This document shows positions 1-12,395 of a stretch of DNA of 64,000 nt, one piece after another. The DNA is from Glandiceps talaboti. Lineage: Eukaryota; Hemichordata; Enteropneusta; Spengelidae. The translations under genes were made by a program, and so were the position numbers. The stretch covers positions 556,001 to 620,000 of the forward strand of contig NC_135570.1 in the NCBI RefSeq assembly GCF_964340395.1, read 5' to 3'. How positions within the stretch are numbered: the stretch's first letter is position 1; every line of letters starts with the position of its first letter. The notes under the pieces are model-generated. The model was given only the letters and a program-made list of their open reading frames with translations. It was not told where the DNA came from and made no database searches.

Positions 1-1554
1 TACATATGTAATAATACCACTAGTATGTGCACACACCAGTGTAAGTAATCTCTGGTAAATATGTAATAATACCACTAGTATGTGCACACCCAAGTACAAG
101 TAATCTCTGGTACATATGTAATAATACCACTAGTATGCACACACACCAGTGCAAGTAATCTCTGGTACATATGTAATAATACCACTAGTATGTGCACACA
201 CCAGTGCAAGTAATCTCTGGTACATATGTAATAATACCACTAGTATGCACACACACCAGTGCAAGTAATCTCTGGTACATATGTAATAATACCACTAGTA
301 TGTGTACACCTGTGTAAGTAATCTCTAGTACATATGTAATAATACAACTAGTATGCACACACACCAGTGCAAGTAATCTCTGGTACATATGTAATAATAC
401 CACTAGTATGTGCACACCCAAGTACAAGTAATCTCTGGTACATATGTAATAATACCACTAGTATGTGCACACACCAGTGCAAGTAATCTCTGGTACATAT
501 GTAATAATACCACTAGTATGTGCACACACCAATGCAAGTAATCTCTGGTACATATGTAATAATACCACTAGTATGTGCACACACCAGTGTAAGTAATCTC
601 TGGTACATATGTAATAATACCACTAGTATGTGCACACACCAGTGCAAGTAATCTCTGGTACATATGTAATAATACCACTAGTATGTGCACACACCAGTGC
701 AAGTAATCTCTGGTACATATGTAATATAATACCACTAGTATGTGCACACACCAGTGTAAGTAATCTCTGGTACATATGTAATAATACCACTAGTATGTGC
801 ACACACCAGTGCAAGTAATCTCTGGTACATATGTAATAATACCACTAGTATGTGCACACACCAGTGCAAGTAATCTCTGGTACATATGTAATAATACCAC
901 TAGTATGTGCACACACCAGTGCAAGTAATCTCTGGTACATATGTAATAATACCACTAGTATGTGCACACACCAGTGCAAGTAATCTCTGGTACATATGTA
1001 ATAATACCACTAGTATGTGCACACACCAGTGCAAGTAATCTCTGGTACATATATAATAATACCACTAGTATGTGCACACACCAGTGCAAGTAATCTCTGG
1101 TACATATGTAATAATACCACTAGTATGTGCACACACCAGTGCAAGTAATCTCTGGTACATATATAATAATACCACTAGTATGTGCACACACCAGTGCAAG
1201 TAATCTCTGGTACATATGTAATAATACCACTAGTATGTGCACACACCAGTGCAAGTAATCTCTGGTACATATATAATAATACCACTAGTATGTGCACACA
1301 CCAGTGCAAGTAATCTCTGGTACATATATAATAATACCACTAGTATGTGCACACACCAGTGTAAGTAATCTCTGGTACATATGTAATAATACCACTAGTA
1401 TGTGCACACACCAGTGCAAGTAATCTCTGGTACATATATAATAATACCACTAGTATGTGCACACACCAGTGCAAGTAATCTCTGGTACATATATAATAAT
1501 ACCACTAGTATGCACACACACCAGTGTAAGTAATCTCTGGTACATATGTAATAA
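1..1554. repeat. 55-bp minisatellite, about 28 copies (continues off the left edge)
   Basis: The unit begins tacatatgtaataataccac and contains tagtatgtgcacacaccagt. Copies differ by single bases (tatgta versus tatata, gtgcaag versus gtgtaag), and a few are shorter. The tatata variant appears only from about 1050 onward, so homogenisation was local. Short frames in it are repeat artefacts. Confidence 0.95.
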
Positions 1555-2814
1555 TGACAATTACAAGTTTCTGATTATTTTAAGTACTCCACGTGTTTGT
1601 TGGTTTCTAGTGTAAAAATTATAAGTTTTAGTAACATTTATATATTATAAATCAAAAAATGAAAATTATAGAAAATTAACCTCCATTTTCACCCCCTCAT
1701 CCATATCCAGCTGTGTTAGTTGAACTGATAGAGAGGATGATATAATGTAACTGTCATTCATTGATAAACAAGAAGACAACGTGCAACTTGACTTAATCAA
1801 TACAGCCAACTTGAGAACTAAATTTTCATCTACAATGTAGTGGCTGGTCTGTATCTACAGAGCAAATACTACACAAATAAATAAACTCCACATAGCGTTT
1901 TTGCAAACATAGACAAAACACCTGCCATTCATACTTTTACAGTGAGGCTCTAAAAATCCTCTTTCTCTCTCAACTTGCACTTAGTGGTGTACAAGCAAAT
2001 GCCTTCTAGTGATTAAAAACTACCTAACTGTTTTACATAGAAGTGTAAACTGTCTAGCTGTTTTAACACTGAGATGAGGATAAATCACCAATTGCAGTTG
2101 TTACATAATACAGACTGAATCCTTGTCAGCCAAAACTCAATAATATAATCTTTGCATGACTGTCTGACCTCCTGTCTACATTCCAGTTTTCACATAGTCT
2201 CAGACAGTAATCACATCATTAATATCGTGTCCCTCAATAATTAGTCTACAGGGAGACTACAGGAAACAGACTGCCTGGTATTGACAGGTAGTGAGACTTT
2301 CATGTTTTCCGATTGAAATACTCAGGGGGATTCATTTTCATGAAAACAAAGATTCTATGAGTCTTTTATTGCTCTAATAAATAGTGTGTGACAAATTCTT
2401 TTTTTTAAACTGAAGACAAATTAGGTTGTTTACACCATCTGTTTTTTTTTTCTGAAAATAAACTTTATACATATACCATTTTGCAATGAAAGGCATGTAA
2501 ACTGAAATTGATTGTTTATGAAATTGTGCTCTATTTTAAAACTGGGATTGCAATAAAATGTATTGAGGATCAAATATTTTTTACCTTCTTTACAAATTAC
2601 ATGTCTTCATGTATCTAGAAACTATGCATGTGGTTGTTTTTTACCATATCTCTCTCTCCACTGTATAGTCAAATGGCTTTCATTAACTTGATATTTTGTT
2701 CTTACCACCGACAGCAGTAGTTTAATGCTACTGGAGTGTTGATATATACTTGATGACGTTATCACATTCTCACATGACTTACTTTCAAACTGGAGGTTGA
2801 GTTTGTAGTAAATT

Positions 2815-2960
2815 GACTGAAGTAACCAATTATAGCCACCTGTCAGTATGTGGATTACTACTGACATGAGCTGTTCACCCTTTAGCTAGATTTTCATCAA
2901 AATTTGTTCATTAGACTATATGTGGAGAGAGAGAGAGAGATCATAGAAAACGTGTATAGT
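2815..2960 (+). repeat. dispersed repeat, copy 1
   Basis: It shares with 42722-42870 the ordered blocks agtaaccaatta, tgtcagt, agatttt...aatttgt and agagagatcatagaaaac. The two copies are diverged but colinear over about 145 bp. Confidence 0.5.
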
Positions 2961-3529
2961 TACTAGACACTTCATCCCTTTGATTTAGAGTTGAAGAGAA
3001 AGCAATTCAACAACTAACATTAACTTCATCTCATGGACATTAGTGTCATAGAAAAACACACTAAAATTTGTAGGTGACTGGAGTCGTCTGTTCTTACATT
3101 TTAAAGATTTAGTATACTTTGTGTGTTTGTTCTTTGATTATTTAGTACTTAGACATGCTTGACTACAAACTCAAATGACGTCTAATACGTACTGACAGAT
3201 TGCTTTAAGTTCTCAGTTCTAAGCTGTCTGCCAATGTCTGACTGTGTTGCTTTCATTTCAAACAACATAAAAGTGTCAGATTTGTTTTTGCAACAAAGCA
3301 ATTCATGTCTGAAAAAGATGTTGGTGTTGATATCAAGTATTGGGTGTAACGTTTACTGAATACTAGAATAGAATTGGATAAAGTTTAAGGATATTTTGTT
3401 TACAATATGAAATCTATATTGTGATACTAGCTTGGCTATTTTCGTTGTTTTTGTACCAGGCTGAGATTCAACATATCTTTGTCAAGTGAACAAGTTGTAG
3501 CTGGAATGTTATTGCTCCTAAACAACTAG

Positions 3530-3658
3530 CCCAGAGACTTGGCTATCTAAGTCAACCTACTGGCTTGATAGTATAGCCCACAGACTTGGCTATCTGACTT
3601 GACAGTTCTAAAGGTGAATTGACATTTTCAAGCCAGATAACCTAGTCTCTGGGCTAAT
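3530..3658. repeat. inverted repeat (hairpin-forming, MITE-like)
   Basis: tagcccagagacttggctat near 3530 is nearly the reverse complement of agataacctagtctctgggcta ending at 3657. A third, direct copy (tagcccacagacttggctat) lies between them near 3575. Confidence 0.6.
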
Positions 3659-5264
3659 GAACAACAATATAGTATACATTGAAAAATATATTTCTACACA
3701 ATGTTTTTGGTAACAAAAATTTTCACACTCTACATATGCAAACTTTTTAATTTGTCGTAACAAATTCTTATTAATTATAGGAGGTACGGAAGGTTGGATT
3801 TAGTACTTTTTAAAGTTTATTGTATTTATTTTACACCTAATTAAACAAACTTGTCTTTCTCTTGTAATTGTTTTTAATTCTTTGATGTTACTTTGTTAGG
3901 GTTAAAGAGTGAAAGTGTAAACATGGAAATTTTCACTAAAGATTTATTTTTTCTTTTATAACACTGGCAAACCAAGAAAAGCACAAAACTGAATAGTGAC
4001 TAAAATGTCTTCTTGTACACAATATACCAGTCTGGTAATTAGTAAAAATTAGTCTTTTGGAACTTAGAGTTGAAGAGTGAAATTGTAAACATTTCTTGTG
4101 GCAAAAATATGTAGGCTTTGAAGTTGATCAGTGTCCAACTTGTAGCTGTGATAACAGACAGCAGGTTTTTTGTTGAGGGTTAAAATCATTTGGTTTCCAT
4201 GTGAGTTGCCACATGATATGGAAAGGAAAACACAAAATGTTGGCATTTTACAAGTGATTGCTTTGTTTTAATGGCATGTCAAAATGGCCAGGGGGGCACA
4301 TGTATGTTGCTGACACATAGTGCTGATACATTTTTGTTAAAAAATTTCAGTTAATACCGGTATGCATTTAGTGCAAAAATACCTTTATTCACTGTGGACT
4401 GCAAACAAAGGCCACTTAGGTCATTGATTTTACAAACAAATGCCACTTAGTTCATTGGTTTTCAGTAAGATTAATTGGTTTTGGTTCAAATATTGCAAAA
4501 CTAGAAAATTCCTGTGGTTGCATCTATGAGAATTAGGTCTCAAACAAATTGTGTCGAGGTCATTGGTTTTTAAAGAGATTGATTGGTCTGGGTTAAAATT
4601 GTACAAAATAAAAAAAATTCTTGTGGTCATAGATAAATTTTATTGAGTAGAAGTAAACATTAATTATATGGTAATTGATGAATCTAACACAAACTATATG
4701 GGCTTGTCATGTTGAGTGAACTTTAGGTATGGGTCATGAATTAGTCAATTAATAAAATTCTTGCAAGAAGTAGATATATATAATTATACAGTTTGAAAAA
4801 TAAACATCAATTGTAAATGTCATTGTAATGGATCCTGATTAATTAATGATGTGTTACATTCTTTGAAAGTTTGATGTTTTTTTCACACCCACATGTTCTT
4901 ATCATGAAATGTATGAGTCTCTTCACTATAACCTATGTACCAGTGACAACTTGTACCAGTGTGTGCACATACAAGTGGTATCTGCATTGCAGTGCACTAC
5001 CAAAAACATTGCTATCCTAAACTTTTTTGAAGGTAATTTGAAAAAATTAAATTACAAAGTCACGTGAGAAATAGTGAGATTTGATGACATCATTGCCTTG
5101 TGCGATCAAAACAACATGGTGGAATACAGTGTACCACATGATGTCGTCTGTGTATAGTACAGAAAGTATGATGATTACATCAATTAGAAGTCTCTGTTGA
5201 CCTCTGTAAATATGAAGAAAACATTTGAACAGATCCTCGAAGATAAAAAATGAATAAATAAAAT

Positions 5265-5340
5265 AAACCGTTACCCTACCTACCCACCCTATTTTGAAAT
5301 TTGGTGTTATCCGAACCATGCAGTTTATTTTTACCAGGTG
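5265..5340 (-). repeat. partial copy of the AGGCC-type element
   Basis: The reverse complement contains catggttcggataac, aaatttcaaaatagggtggg and taaaaataaactg, in the same order as the left arm at 10160-10215. Confidence 0.45.
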
Positions 5341-6182
5341 GACTCACCATGCATTCAGCCTCCAACAGAGACTATGGTGCAATAAGATCAATACACAATC
5401 TAGGTCAAATAAATATACTTAATTTTAGCAAACATTGTCTGCTATAGTATTTGTCTTATATTTTAGAGTTCATGGGGTTTAGTCAGTCAATGTAAAGATT
5501 GACTTGAGTGCAAATGTTTTAGACCTATAGATTACAGCCTGTAGACCCACCACAGATCTAGACACCACTCAAACATTGAAGTGCTCTCTTTTATAAGTGA
5601 ACAGTAGACTGTTTACACTTAAATAATCTTATCCATGTCTAAATACCATTCAAATTGTTTTACGATGCCCCATAAAAAGTCTCCACTAATGCTTGTCCCT
5701 GTATGACCTACCCAAAATGCATTGTTTAGGGCACCAAGTTGAAAGTCTTCATGAATTATATTGTTAAGAGTGATCATAGAATTGGGTAAAATATTTGATA
5801 AAGTTGATTACTGCTGTACGCTGAATATCATATTGTTAAAGTGTGAAATTTTACCTTGAATCATGCAAGTCCATGTATAAGGATTTTAACAATTTTAACC
5901 CATCATAGAAAAGCTTTTACATATGGACAGCATTTATTACATCTGATTGTGGCATTTTGGAGATACAGTCATTTTGAGGGCAAGATGTATCAGATAGACA
6001 ACAGATGTGAAGACAAAGTTGTAACTGTCAAATTTTTATTGCAGCATTCAAAGCTTGAAATGTTTCCTGTGTCTGTGTTCTTATCTATGGCTCAATCCCA
6101 CCCACTGTGTCAACACCCACTGGAGTGCAAACTGTCTACAACGTGTAAATTTTATAACATTTTTTCTCTTTTTTGTCAACAG

Positions 6183-6213
6183 GCAAAGAAAGAACAGGAA
6201 ACATGGGAGCAAG
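6183..6213 (+). CDS. candidate 31-nt upstream exon of the SPARC-like gene
   Basis: A polypyrimidine tract (tttttctcttttttgtcaacag) precedes 6183, and a consensus donor gtaagt follows 6213. In frame 0 the exon reads AKKEQETWEQ and leaves one G. The follistatin exon at 24587 needs exactly one incoming base, so the join gives ...WEQ-DPCEFKKC with GAT for Asp. A charged stretch just before the follistatin domain fits the acidic N-terminal region of SPARC proteins. The intron would be 18.4 kb and other exons could lie between, so the assignment is an inference from splice signals and phase. Confidence 0.4.
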
Positions 6214-6436
6214 GTAAGTTTGTCTACTGTCAGGTATCATTGTGTAAATTATTAACCCTATCAATACTTTTATTGTGTTGTGTATACAAGTTTGATGTTT
6301 AGGGTCACCATGGTATTCAAGGTCAAAGGTCATGTAAGGATATCAGTGTCAAATGTCACATCAGACAACAACTTATCTTGTATAAGGTAAAACAGATGAA
6401 GGAGAAATCAATCCACTCAATGTGGTGCTAAATTTT

Positions 6437-6929
6437 TGAGAAAGGACACTGGTAACAGTAAGAACTCTAGTAGTAACAGTGCGGACCCTGGTAACAGTGA
6501 GGACACTGGTAACAGTGCGGACCCTGGTAACAGTGCAGACCCTGGTAACAGTGCGGACCCTGGTAACAGTGCGGACCCTGGTAACAGTGCAGACCCTGGT
6601 AACAGTGAGGACACTGGTAACAGTGCGGACCCTGGTAACAGTGCAGACCCTGGTAACAGTGCGGACCCTGGTAACAGTGCGGACCCTGGTAACAGTGCAG
6701 ACCCTGGTAACAGTGCGGACCCTGGTAATAGTGAGGACCCTGGTAACAGTGCGGACCCTGGTAACAGTGCGGACCCTGGTAACAGTGCGGACCCTGGTAA
6801 CAGTGCGGACCCTGGTAACAGTGCAGACCCTGGTAACAGTGCGGACCCTGGTAACAGTGCAGACCCTGGTAACAGTGCGGACCCTGGTAATAGTGAGGAC
6901 CCTGGTAACAGTGCAGACCCTGGTAACAT
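6437..6929. repeat. 18-bp minisatellite, about 27 copies, inside the probable SPARC intron
   Basis: The unit is ggtaacagtgcggaccct with variants gcagaccct, gaggacact and gaggaccct. Because 18 is a multiple of 3 and the unit has no stop in several frames on either strand, long frames result, for example (NSADPG)n on the + strand and LLPGSA repeats on the minus strand. No flanking splice sites or start context support translation. Confidence 0.93.
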
Positions 6930-7419
6930 TAGGGGTCAAAGTTGGCATAGTTCTCCATACAGTGTATGATTTACCATAATTTGGGTGACAAACCCCAGTA
7001 AAATGACTGGTGGACTTAGGTTTTATTTACTTGCCACTCTTAACAAAACTTACGGATTGTAATATATCAGTGTTTTGCTTTTATGTTTTACACCTCATAG
7101 TATTATAAGAGAGATAAAAAAACAGGTAAAATTTCCTACACAGTACACATATAGAATAAGTTGTTTTGGGAACTCTGGTAGAAAAATCTTAAAACCTACT
7201 TAGGTAGATTTTACCAATATTTTTACTGTTCAGAACAAAAACACTACAGATGACTTTTATTAAATAATCTCAATAGAATCTGTGATAGTTTATAGGAAAT
7301 TATGTTATAATACGACATTTTATCATCAAACTCCTTAAAACTCTTGCTTTATCATCAAAACTTTCAAAAAAAAATTAATATTAGGTGTGAAAATATTGTC
7401 TGACAAACCTGTAGAAAAA

Positions 7420-7525
7420 AGTTGGTCCAGAAAAAAAGAATAATCCTGTGTAGTCCTCCTGGCACAACTGATAAGAGATAACACTAATTTGAGAACCTGG
7501 GATTGAAACCTATAGCTGGCCTGTG
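7420..7525 (-). repeat. tRNA-like SINE family member
   Basis: It shares agttggtccaga, agaataatcctgtgtagtcct and gagaacctgggattgaaacc with the copy at 18225-18330. Read on the minus strand, ggtttcaatcccaggttctc resembles a pol III B box. Confidence 0.5.
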
Positions 7526-7874
7526 AAGAGTAATAACTATGTGAGGTCTTCAGTTCCTGAGATGTAATGTTACGATATTAGTTAGCTGTTGGAATGGGGT
7601 CAGAACACTGTAGCAAAGCACTTACAAACACTGTCACATTAACCTTTTAAGGTTTAGAATATCATATACAAACTTCCGATGAAGCCTGAGACACCAAACA
7701 CTTGAACCGAAGGGCTTGTTACTGACTTTGGAAAATAATAGGTTTTGATCTCTCGTGACCTTGGTCTAATTGGCATACTTTGTAATAAAATATAGCACTC
7801 ACTGTGCCAACAAGGGTGAGTAAACCATGAAGAGGGTTCAGGCTACATCTGAGTGTATTTCATAAAGTGCTCTT

Positions 7875-7920
7875 AATGGCCTGTGATTCAATCTCAGGTT
7901 CTCACATTATCTCTTCAATG
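7875..7920 (+). repeat. tRNA-like SINE fragment
   Basis: ggcctgtgattcaatctcag then gttctcacattatctct is the reverse complement of the 3' part of the copy at 7420-7525. gattcaatctc resembles a B box. Confidence 0.45.
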
Positions 7921-7946
7921 AAGCCATAATTGTTGAAGACCAACTT

Positions 7947-8603
7947 TTTCATTGTTCTGCCAGACAACTGTTACTGTTTTCATTGTTCTGCCAGACAACT
8001 GTTACTGTTTTCATTGTTCTGCCAGACAGATGTTACTGTTTTCATTGTTCTGCCAGACAACTGTTACTGTTTTCATTGTTCTGCCAGACAGATGTTACTG
8101 TTTTCATTGTTCTGCCAGACAACTGTTACTGTTTTCATTGTTCTGCCAGACAACTGTTACTGTTTTCATTGTTCTGCCAGACAGATGTTACTGTTTTCAT
8201 TGTTCTGCCAGACAACTGTTACTGTTTTCATTGTTCTGCCAGACAACTGTTACTGTTTTCATTGTTCTGCCAGACAACTGTTACTGTTTTCATTGTTCTG
8301 CCAGACAACTGTTACTGTTTTCATTGTTCTGCCAGACAACTGTTACTGTTTTCATTGTTCTGCCAGACAATTAACTGTTACTGTTTTCATTGTTCTGCCA
8401 GACAGATGTTACTGTTTTCATTGTTCTACCAGACAAATGTTACTGTTTTCATTGTTCTGCCAGACAACTGTTACTGTTTTCATTGTTCTGCCAAACAACT
8501 GTTACTGTTTTCATTGTTCTGCCAGACAACTGTTACTGTTTTCATTGTTCTGCCAGACAACTGTTACTGTTTTCATTGTTCTGCCAAACAACTGTTACTG
8601 TTT
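7947..8603. repeat. 31-bp minisatellite, about 21 copies
   Basis: The unit contains ttttcattgttctgccagac and aactgttactg. Variants are acagatgttactg and ccaaacaac, and one copy has a 4-bp insertion near 8370. All three + strand frames are open because the unit lacks stops; the resulting Cys/Phe-rich frames are not genes. Confidence 0.95.
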
Positions 8604-8717
8604 TTCTCACACTGATTTTAATCATAAACCAACATGGTCTTTTAAAGGGCCATGATTAAATGCCATATTCTTGCTAACCTAAACCCCCCCCCCCCCCTCA
8701 TCTATATATTATATATA

Positions 8718-8788
8718 CATATTTTCTACATACCTATATTATATATAATACCTATATTATATATAATATAGGTGTGTAGAAAATATGT
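8718..8788. repeat. AT-rich palindrome
   Basis: acatattttctacatacctat on the left is the near-exact reverse complement of ataggtgtgtagaaaatatgt on the right, with tatattatatataat runs between. It is preceded by a poly-C run (8682-8697). Confidence 0.7.
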
Positions 8789-8929
8789 ACCCTACTCCAC
8801 ACAATTAAAATCAACACAACAATTGTACATTGATAAAGAACCAGATCAAGATAGCCCTTTCCCCCCCCTAGCCCTCATACTATATTTTCATGAATTTTAA
8901 CAAGGGTACATTGACCTTGACCCAGGATA

Positions 8930-9182
8930 AGGATTTTCATTCTCCCACTCCCTGACCCCCATCCTCATTTACCCAAGACCACCTTGGCTTAATTACCAGG
9001 ATTGAAACCACTCCCTGACCCTCATCCCCTATTTACCCAAGACCATCTTGGATTTACATTCTCCCACTCCCTGACCCTCATCCTCATTTACCCAAGACCA
9101 TGTTGGATTTCCATTCTCCCACTCCCTGACCCGCATCCCCTATTTACCCAAGACCACCTTGGCTTAATTACCAGGATTGAAA
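8930..9182. repeat. about 60-bp tandem repeat, 4 copies
   Basis: The unit carries ttctcccactccctgaccc, catcctcatttacccaagacca and, in two copies, ccttggcttaattaccagga then ttgaaac. C-rich on the + strand. Confidence 0.8.
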
Positions 9183-10159
9183 CTATAAGACTCTGAATAG
9201 ACCTCCTTGAATTTCACCCATCTTTAATATTTGTTGTTATACTTAGATTTTGACCCCAGGTTTCTTGTCTCATGTCACCATGTTTTAAATACTTACAAGT
9301 AAATTGTAATCCCAGGTTTCTGGTCTCATTGGTGGTTTCTCACCGGTGGCCTCAGTTCTGATCAATAGGTGTCAATTTCATTTGAACACTACCAGTTTAT
9401 TTGTTTGCATGTTTGCATATTGCACTGGATGAGTTTTACAAATAAGTGTCTAGCCACTGTGAATTCAGGTTAAGTTTTAAGGTCAGAAAGGATTACTGGC
9501 AATGAAGTCACATACTTTAATATTACTTATAAATTGTGTGGTCGACTCACCCAACAAACTTTGTGAACTGAGTATTTTCAGTGTGTGTTAAATTCTCACA
9601 TTTCTGTCTTTGTATATTGTATTGTATGTCATCCAACAAACCAGACAGCCTTACAAAGGTCAGGTTTTGGCTCACTTATTTCCATTGATCTAATACACAA
9701 GAGTTTACTTTATTTGTCAGGTAACTTTTCAAACTGCGGTGTCTACAGACGACCTAGTTGTTATATTCAGACACTATTAAATCAGCTACATTAGGCTAGT
9801 TGTGGGAGTGTTATAGGGTGGTGTAACTGATGGTTTACTGTCCTGAGTTTTAAAATTGATTATTTAGATAGTTAATTCATTTCATTGAGTTTGTCCACTT
9901 TCACTCACCAGTGAACACCACTTCTAAAGTTACTGATTTAAAGTACTGCATGACCCAGAAGAGACAGAATAATTGTCTATCTATCTTCTTTCACTCTGTA
10001 TGAGTTAATTGCCGATTATCTTTAAACTTTTTAGAAGCATCATATTTTTGTCATTGCTTTATCCTACATTGGTGAACTTAAAAAGAAATCATAAAAGAAG
10101 ATGAAAAAAGCCAATTAACAGGTGCCAAAAATGAGTCAAAACTGATACATGACTTTAAT
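9183..10159. other. non-coding, nothing recognised
   Basis: AT-rich sequence with short frames only; no repeat, RNA gene or plausible exon seen. Confidence 0.45.
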
Positions 10160-10518
10160 AGGCCAAATAAAAAAATTGTGTGGTTCCGATTACGCTCAAT
10201 TTTAGAATAGGTGGGTGGGGTATTTTGTTCGTATTTGAGTGTCTAGCTCAAGTAGTTATGTTTTCCGTTGTTTCCATATGGTCTCTGTGTTATTGGTTTC
10301 TTCTCATCAGATGTACAGCCATTACAGATTGGAAGAACAGTTTTTTACTGTCTTTTTAAGGTGATGTCAGTTTCCGCAACCATTATTTCTTGCGAAACTT
10401 CACAATTTTCATGATTTTATTATTTTTTATCAAATTCGTAAAAAAAGGTTTAGGGTCGGCAGTAAAAATCTAGGAGGGATCGGCTAACCGGAACCAAACA
10501 GTTATTTTTTTTAGGCCT
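10160..10518. mobile_element. MITE-like element, about 360 bp, TIR beginning AGGCC
   Basis: aggccaaataaaaaaattgt...ggttccgatta at the left matches the reverse complement of the right end (aggcctaaaaaaaataactg...ggttccggtta). A related arm occurs at about 5265-5340 in the opposite orientation (ccaccctattttgaaatttg...tatccgaacca). No coding capacity. Confidence 0.6.
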
Positions 10519-10534
10519 AAATTAGAATATTTCT

Positions 10535-10679
10535 ATTCCCCAATACTTGTCTTTGTTCAGCCAAGGAAAAAACAAGCAACTTAAGGGGCCTTGTCACTCT
10601 GAGTCAAAGAGGAAGAATAGTGACAAACCTCTTTGGTTACATGTATTTTCCAATTGAATGAAGAAAAATATGGGAGAAT
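10535..10679. mobile_element. ATTCCC-type MITE, copy 1 (145 bp)
   Basis: Termini are attccccaata and tatgggagaat. Subterminal blocks ttcagccaagg and ccaattgaatgaag are inverted copies. Related to 56779-56923 and 59287-59426. Confidence 0.7.
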
Positions 10680-12395
10680 ACTACTATGTTTGAGGTGAAT
10701 GCATGTAGCCGAGATATTTGTTGTTGGTTTTCAAAATACCAAGTCATGTTAATAGAATATCTGAGGATCTCTAGATTTGAAAACCAATGACAAATGAATG
10801 ATGATTTTGTGTACTTTAGTTGTGTGAATTGTACCAACTGAAAATATGAATTTTGTACAATTGGAGGAGAAAGTACATGTAGTCAACTGTTCAAAGTACT
10901 TAACAAATGTAGGGTAGGATAAATATTTTAACATTTTTGCAGTTATGACCTTTGTGCAGGAGCTTTTACACTAGAATTCCTGATACTACAATATTTATTT
11001 TACAATTCTTCCAAGATCCAAAGATAACACAATTTAGTATAGCCACAGCAAGACATTTTGCTTCTGATCTTTTCTCACATTTTTTGTGGCTTTTAACTCT
11101 TGAGTTATTTGATATCACCACAGTAAAAGCTTATAGAGGCTTGCCTTTGAAGATCTCTCTTCACCACAGTAAAAGAGATAGACCCAGGCTATAGACTATA
11201 TTATAAGCTATGGCTTCTAAGATTCTCAAACATGCAGATTATAACAGCTTGTAATTTATCCTGTTGTTTTGCCTGTACTTTTCCAGTTCACAGTAAATTT
11301 ACAGCTATGTTGACTTTTTTACCCCCATGGCCACAGTTAGAATATAAATCTTATCAAAATTTGATTTTCCTTTCTTCAAAATTTACTTATTAAGAATATT
11401 GTATGTTGCTTTTCCTCAAAAATTGTTCAAAGTCAGACTTTATTTTGCTATTTTTTACTGATATCTCAAAATTGACTCGTATTTTACTTTCCACCAAGGT
11501 CAGCAGTATAAACACATAAATTATTCAAGTTGATCTTTTCACCTTTCTGTTTTTACTGACTTCAAACTTTTCTAATATTTTCTTGTCCTTCGAGGTATAA
11601 AACACACATAAATTGTTCGGTCAGATTTATAGTTTTCAATTTCTATCAACTTCTAAAAATTTACTATTCCTGGAAGTATTTTGTTAATTTTTCTTGAAGG
11701 CAAAATGTACCTTAAGGCTTAACTCAGGGTTACATATATTTTGCTTTATTTTTTCTCAAAATTTTAGTTAAATTTGGTGTTTCATCTATAAGCAGATCAT
11801 AGACATTTTTCTTTGTTTTCTCATAATTCACAAAAGTTTTCTCAAAATTGAATTTACTGGTATTTGGTTATACTCCCAAGGCATATGTAGAAGTAAACAT
11901 ATATAAGAGTCAGACACTGTGATTTCACCAATTTACAAGTGACCTACAAGGCTAGAGATAAACATACCTAAACTGTTCACACCCAGACATTTTGCCCAGG
12001 AGGACTTCCTGTTTTGAATACTAAGTTTGTTGGCATATAAATAAACATTTTAGCCTACATTGTTTAATCTATTGGAAGGTTACACAAAATCTCTATCCTT
12101 GAGTAATTTCTTGACAGGACTCAGTAAAAGAAGAAAATTTCAAGCTCTGTTTCTCACGAAAGTTTTGGATCTTCTCCAGTTATTGCAATGTAATGTAAAA
12201 CGTATTGAAGATTATGATTGAAGGTGTTGTAGAAGTAATGTTGACTTTAAACAGAATTTGCTACATTTGCAACACCTACAGTCATTTGGCAAGGTGAGGT
12301 TTTTGTTTCATTCATTAAATATAAAAGTACTTTTATCGATGAACAAAGCAGGATTGTGATTTGAATAGAGTTTTGTTTACATTCATGCAGTTTTT
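10680..12395. other. non-coding, nothing recognised
   Basis: T-rich and A-rich sequence with many short poly-A/T runs. 11330-11870 has loosely recurring phrases (ctcaaaattgactt, ttttctcaaaatt), perhaps a decayed tandem repeat. Confidence 0.4.

Larger units (their letters stand above)
1555..6182. other. non-coding, AT-rich, no gene recognised
   Basis: It contains a fold-back repeat at 3530-3658, a segment at 2815-2960 that recurs near 42722-42870, and part of a dispersed inverted-repeat element near 5265-5340. I saw no credible exon. The first exon of the SPARC-like gene could lie here or to the left of the window. Confidence 0.5.
6950..7945. other. non-coding, contains two SINE-like copies
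   Basis: AT-rich. A SINE-like copy lies at 7420-7525 and an opposite-strand fragment at 7875-7920. Nothing else was recognised. Confidence 0.5.

Noticed and set aside
1-1554. CRISPR-like array
   Set aside because: The 55-bp units are tandem without unique spacers, and the window is an animal genome.
6373-6979. Long frames of 166-191 codons on both strands
   Set aside because: All derive from the 18-bp unit, which has no stop in several frames; no splice or start support.
7930-8659. Frames of 140-241 codons, Cys/Phe-rich
   Set aside because: 31-bp repeat cycling through all three frames; no membrane-protein or cysteine-knot pattern beyond the repeat.
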